Of a stretch of DNA of 8,822 nt, positions 6,276 through 8,822 are shown in pieces. The translations under genes and the position numbers were made by a program. The first letter of the stretch is position 1, and each line of letters begins with the position of its first letter. Origin of the DNA: Lachnospiraceae bacterium (GTDB taxonomy: Bacteria > Bacillota > Clostridia > Lachnospirales > Lachnospiraceae); the NCBI GenBank assembly GCA_900770325.1, contig CAAGKE010000233.1, positions 1 through 8,822 of the forward strand, in the 5' to 3' direction. Below the pieces are notes generated by a model that was not told where the DNA came from, searched no databases, and saw only the letters and a program-made list of their open reading frames with translations.

Positions 6276-6629
6276 ATGAATACAAATACTGCTTTTGGAC
6301 TGATGGATCTCATTGTATTAGGCTGTGGTGTTTATATGCTTTATGCCTATTACCTGCTTATGTTTAAAAATGAAATTAAAAAGGGCGTTTTGCTTCCTCA
6401 GAATCAGGATCCCAGGAAATGCAAGGATTTTGACGGGTATAGAAAATACATAGGGCCGAAAGCACTGGCGTGTGGTATTGTAGCTGTGATCAGCGGGGGT
6501 ATTGGCCTTTATCAGGACTATGTAGGACCGGTCAATTCGATCTTATATGAAGTGTTTTTTGTGTTATTTATTGTTGTGATCGTATGGCTTATTGTGGGAT
6601 TGAAAAAAGGTGAGAAGAAGTTCTGGTAG
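6276..6629 (+). CDS. Small integral membrane protein of unknown function
   Basis: 117 residues from ATG 6276, chosen over an upstream start at 6255 because AAGGAG (6263-6268) is 7 bases before it. Three predicted membrane helices: about 8-30 (starting G-L-M-D-L-I-V-L), 64-80 and 90-109, with a positively charged tail G-L-K-K-G-E-K-K-F-W. A soluble loop of about 30 residues (31-61) holds L-P-Q-N-Q-D-P-R-K-C-K-D-F-D-G-Y. I do not recognise a family with a known function. The gene starts 108 bases after thrC with no terminator between and ends just before a strong terminator, so it is probably the second gene of the thrC transcript. This alone is not evidence of a role in threonine metabolism or transport. 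Confidence 0.85.
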   Translation: MNTNTAFGLMDLIVLGCGVYMLYAYYLLMFKNEIKKGVLLPQNQDPRKCKDFDGYRKYIGPKALACGIVAVISGGIGLYQDYVGPVNSILYEVFFVLFIVVIVWLIVGLKKGEKKFW

Positions 6630-6645
6630 GTAAGGGCCGGAATGA

Positions 6646-6726
6646 AACAAAAAAGGGCTGCTGCAAAATCTTAACAGGGAGCATATCAATAGTTCCCGGA
6701 TGGATTTTGCGGCAGCCCTTTTTGAA
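6646..6726. terminator. Bidirectional terminator between thrC unit and citrate synthase
   Basis: Bases 6650-6670 pair with 6703-6723 over 21 positions with a single G-U. A tract of A precedes and a tract of T follows, so it can stop both converging transcripts. A small inner stem, GGGA/TCCC, lies in the 32-base loop. Confidence 0.93.
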
Positions 6727-6737
6727 AGTTTTGACAG

Positions 6738-8105
6738 TTAACGCTTTTTTATGGGAACATAGTCCTGTTCCTCGGAAATACTAAGATAGGCCGGACGAAT
6801 GATCTTCCCGTTATTGGAAAGTTCTTCAATACGATGGGCGCTCCAGCCTACGGTACGGGCGATGGCGAAAATCGGGGTATACAGCTCCAGAGGAAGATTC
6901 AGCATACTGTATACAAAACCGCTGTAAAAGTCCACGTTAGCGCTGACACCCTTGTATATCCTGGCACGCTTGGCGATGACCTGGGGCGCCAGACGTTCTA
7001 CCGTACAGTACAGATTGAATTCATCAGAGCGTCCTTTTTCTTTGGAAAGCCGTTCCACAAAGGTTTTCAATATCTGGGCACGGGGATCTGACAGAGAGTA
7101 TACCGCATGGCCGATACCATAGATCAGCCCGGAGTGATCGAAGGCTTCCCGGTCCAGAAGGGCATTCAGATAATTCTGAATCTCGTCTTCGTCTTTCCAG
7201 TCCTTTACATGCTCCTCCAGATCTGCCATCATTTTCACCACTTTGATATTGGCACCGCCGTGACGGGGACCTTTGAGAGATCCAAGAGATGCGGCAAAGG
7301 CAGAGTAGGTATCGGTACCGGAAGAGGATACCACATGGGTGGTAAAGGTGGAGTTGTTACCGCCGCCATGTTCCATGTGGAGAACCAGCGCGATATCCAG
7401 CAGCCGTGCTTCCAGGTCTGTATATTTACTGTCTTTCCGCAGCAGATAAAGAATATTTTCCGCAAAAGACAGATGAGGATCGGGGGTATGGATGTAAAGG
7501 CTCTTTCCATTATAATAATGCTGGTAGGTCTGATAACCGTAAACAGAGATCAGGGGCAGCATACTGATCAGTTGCAGGCACTGACGCAGTACATTTGGAA
7601 TAGAAATATCATCTGCCTGATCGTCATAAGCGTAGAGTGTAAGTACGCTGCGGGCCAGCACATTCATCATATCCGGGCTGGGAGCGTTCATGATAATGTC
7701 CCGTACAAAATGAGAGGGAAGCTGAGTGCGGTAGTTAGAAAGAATACTGCAGAATGTATCCAGTTCATTCGTTTTAGGAAGCTTCCCAAAAAGCAGGAGA
7801 TAGGCTATCTCCTCAAAGCAGAACCGGTTCTCTTTGACAGCTCCCTGAATCAGAGAACGGACATCCCGTCCCCGATAAAGCAGACGTCCTTCACAGGGAA
7901 TTTCTTCACCGTTTACTGTCTTCTTGGCTAATACGGTAGAAATTTCTGTTAATCCGGCTACTACGCCTTTTCCGTTCAGATCCCGCAATCCTCGTTTTAC
8001 ATCGTATTTACCATATAAAGATGGCTCGATATAGCTGGCTTTTTCACATTGCTTTGAAAGTGCCAGAATACCGGGTGTGATTTCAGAATAATACTCGTTG
8101 TTCAA
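6738..8105 (-). CDS. Citrate synthase
   Basis: It condenses acetyl-CoA with oxaloacetate, and in anaerobic Clostridia mainly supplies 2-oxoglutarate and glutamate. The frame can begin at GTG 8114, but that codon is part of AGGAGGTG itself; TTG at 8105-8103, 8 bases from AGGAGG, is the better start and gives 455 residues. Numbered from the TTG, the catalytic residues are His 246 (in L-H-M-E-H-G-G-G-N-N-S-T), His 333 (in G-I-G-H-A-V-Y-S-L-S-D-P-R-A) and Asp 392 (in N-V-D-F-Y-S-G-F). G-P-R-H-G-G-A-N is at 279-286 and W-S-A-H-R-I-E at 421-427. About 30 extra residues lie before the core, more than in short gram-positive enzymes. The pattern is closest to citrate synthase, but methylcitrate synthase cannot be excluded from motifs. 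It is a single-gene unit, with no aconitase or isocitrate dehydrogenase gene next to it. Confidence 0.93.
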   Translation of the reverse strand: MNNEYYSEITPGILALSKQCEKASYIEPSLYGKYDVKRGLRDLNGKGVVAGLTEISTVLAKKTVNGEEIPCEGRLLYRGRDVRSLIQGAVKENRFCFEEIAYLLLFGKLPKTNELDTFCSILSNYRTQLPSHFVRDIIMNAPSPDMMNVLARSVLTLYAYDDQADDISIPNVLRQCLQLISMLPLISVYGYQTYQHYYNGKSLYIHTPDPHLSFAENILYLLRKDSKYTDLEARLLDIALVLHMEHGGGNNSTFTTHVVSSSGTDTYSAFAASLGSLKGPRHGGANIKVVKMMADLEEHVKDWKDEDEIQNYLNALLDREAFDHSGLIYGIGHAVYSLSDPRAQILKTFVERLSKEKGRSDEFNLYCTVERLAPQVIAKRARIYKGVSANVDFYSGFVYSMLNLPLELYTPIFAIARTVGWSAHRIEELSNNGKIIRPAYLSISEEQDYVPIKKR

Positions 8106-8132
8106 ATGAAACACCTCCTATGGAAAATTAAC

Positions 8133-8155
8133 GCCGCAGATAGGGTAAATGCGGC
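8133..8155 (-). promoter_or_regulatory. Hairpin in the citrate synthase leader
   Basis: GCCGCA (8133-8138) pairs perfectly with TGCGGC (8150-8155) around 11 bases. It lies in the leader, about 14 bases upstream of the AGGAGG ribosome binding site. No T run follows, so it is not a terminator. Confidence 0.5.
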
Positions 8156-8199
8156 AAAGCAGATCGCTGAAGTTAATGAAATGAAGTAAAATCCTTTTC

Positions 8200-8228
8200 A
8201 TTATAACATAAGATGGTGGAAGGAAAAA
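8200..8228 (-). promoter_or_regulatory. Promoter of citrate synthase
   Basis: On the minus strand, TATAAT (8205-8200) is preceded by the extended motif TG-T. The -35 region (around 8228-8223) reads TTTTTC and is weak, so recognition would lean on the extended -10. The leader would be about 90 bases. Confidence 0.65.
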
Positions 8229-8458
8229 ATGAAATTTAAGTAAACAATAAGAACAAACTATGAAATTATTGTGAAAACAGCCCCGACATAAAGCTGCTGT
8301 TCCTGCGGCATGGTTGAAACAGGCACACATCTCTAAGAAAATATCGCAGCGTTGTCCCGTTTCCGTGAGATGTACGCCTGCTTCGAAACGTCGTCCTGGG
8401 GATGCACCTGAACAGTAACCCGGTGGGAAAAAGAGGAAGGTTTTTCTTGAATTTTTTA
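8206..8458. other. Spacer between divergent citrate synthase and 6S RNA promoters
   Basis: No gene with a start and ribosome binding site is seen on either strand. The first part is AT-rich promoter sequence. The part from 8281 to 8420 is richer in G+C than other spacers here and contains the inverted repeat listed separately. It could be an untranslated RNA or an eroded gene. Confidence 0.5.
8320..8380. repeat. Long inverted repeat (stem of 12 pairs plus a 2-base internal loop)
   Basis: CAGGC (8320-8324) and ACATCTC (8327-8333) pair exactly with GCCTG (8376-8380) and GAGATGT (8367-8373), interrupted only by AC opposite AC. Pairing continues outward with GAA (8316-8318) and TTC (8382-8384), with one mismatch between. 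The loop is 33 bases. No T run follows. Confidence 0.7.
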
Positions 8459-8487
8459 TTGTCAAAAAACATATACTAGGGTATAAT
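8459..8487 (+). promoter_or_regulatory. Promoter of the 6S RNA gene
   Basis: TTGTCA (8459-8464; five of six), 17 bases, TATAAT (8482-8487). Transcription would start near 8494. Confidence 0.85.
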
Positions 8488-8493
8488 GAATAT

Positions 8494-8720
8494 CAGTTAA
8501 GAACAGAATATATAACCTGGGGTGTGCGATACTCCCGTTATTTTGAACCTACATTTACTTTTATGGGATTCTTATATCGCCGTTGTTGATGTCAAGCCTC
8601 CATTGCGCAGTGGAAGGCAGAGATAGCGGCTGCGGTTACCCACCTAGCTTTGCTAGGAGTCAAAATATGGGAAACGGCACTTTGGGGATTTAGAAGAGGG
8701 CATGTTTCATGCCCTCTTTT
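8494..8720 (+). ncRNA. ssrS: 6S RNA (Clostridia type)
   Basis: 6S RNA binds the housekeeping RNA polymerase by imitating an open promoter and tunes transcription as nutrients change. Seen here: a strong promoter, about 200 bases without an open frame, and a terminator. The 5' part (GTGC, CCCG, ATTTTGA, about 8522-8547) can pair with the 3' part (TCAAAAT, GGG, GCAC, about 8661-8683). The middle is open, as in the 6S central bubble, with the side hairpin CCTAGC-TTT-GCTAGG (8643-8657) followed by AGTCAAAATA, as in other Firmicutes 6S RNAs. The tip is GCC-TCCA / TGGA-AGGC (8597-8619). Identification is by these recalled features, not by a covariance search. The mature ends are uncertain by several bases. 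Confidence 0.82.
8694..8720 (+). terminator. Terminator of the 6S RNA gene
   Basis: AAGAGGGCATG (8694-8704) pairs perfectly with CATGCCCTCTT (8708-8718), then TT. Confidence 0.9.
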
Positions 8721-8822
8721 CATATACTTAGGTCAGGCAGGGGAAAGAAAATTGTTGCTGCAAACGGCGTGAACAGCAGCAGAAAATCAGAAAAGCAGGA
8801 TGCGGGGCAGAGTATATGAAAA

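Noticed and set aside
6170..6367. 65-codon frame after thrC
   Set aside because: Overlaps the better supported membrane protein in another frame and has no ribosome binding site.
7107..7931. 274-codon plus-strand open frame opposite citrate synthase
   Set aside because: Lies entirely within a gene with full catalytic motifs; no family features of its own.
1422..8423. Shared 12-base word CAGTAACCCGG with flanking A at about 1421 and 8410
   Set aside because: A match of this length is expected by chance in a window of this size, and the contexts differ.
8118..8465. 115-codon minus-strand frame over the citrate synthase promoter
   Set aside because: It covers the promoter and leader of citrate synthase and lacks a ribosome binding site.
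8721..8822. Gene start near the right edge (ATG at 8800 or 8816)
   Set aside because: Too little sequence and no clear ribosome binding site to tell a real start from chance.

Overview
The window looks like chromosome from a low-to-mid GC, Gram-positive, spore-forming member of the Clostridia, most likely Lachnospiraceae. The signs are strong AGGAGG ribosome binding sites, a leucine T-box leader, a SleB-type cortex hydrolase, a Clostridia-type 6S RNA and the style of the proteins. The family is inferred and the genus is not resolved.

Layout. (1) 1-820: the 3' end of a BlaR1-like M56 membrane peptidase gene, overlapped by a gene for an 85-residue secreted protein and closed by a strong terminator. 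This part is visibly more AT-rich than the rest and looks accessory. (2) 821-943: no gene; short dyads, possibly a relic of an insertion sequence end. (3) 923-3162: promoter with overlapping palindromes, T-box leader with a CUG (Leu) specifier, then leuA (2-isopropylmalate synthase, long form). (4) 3163-4413: AT-rich spacer with a terminator, a perfect consensus promoter, a membrane-anchored SleB-family cell wall hydrolase and its terminator. (5) 4397-6723: a promoter lying inside the preceding terminator, a roughly 245-base hairpin-rich leader, thrC (threonine synthase), a small three-helix membrane protein and a bidirectional terminator. (6) 6738-8205, minus strand: citrate synthase, probably starting at a TTG codon, with its own promoter. 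(7) 8206-8822: a spacer with a long inverted repeat, then the 6S RNA gene with its promoter and terminator. The last 100 bases hold no identifiable gene.

How the genes fit together. LeuA (acetyl-CoA + 2-ketoisovalerate), citrate synthase (acetyl-CoA + oxaloacetate, the carbon route to glutamate) and ThrC (the last step to threonine, which also feeds isoleucine) are all biosynthetic. They are separate transcription units, not one operon. leuA is controlled by charged or uncharged tRNA-Leu through its T-box. thrC has no T-box but a long structured leader of unknown type, which is the most interesting unexplained element here. No clearly new multi-gene system was found. The best leads are the thrC leader, the M56 sensor/small secreted protein pair, the dyads over the leuA promoter, and the inverted repeat upstream of the 6S gene.
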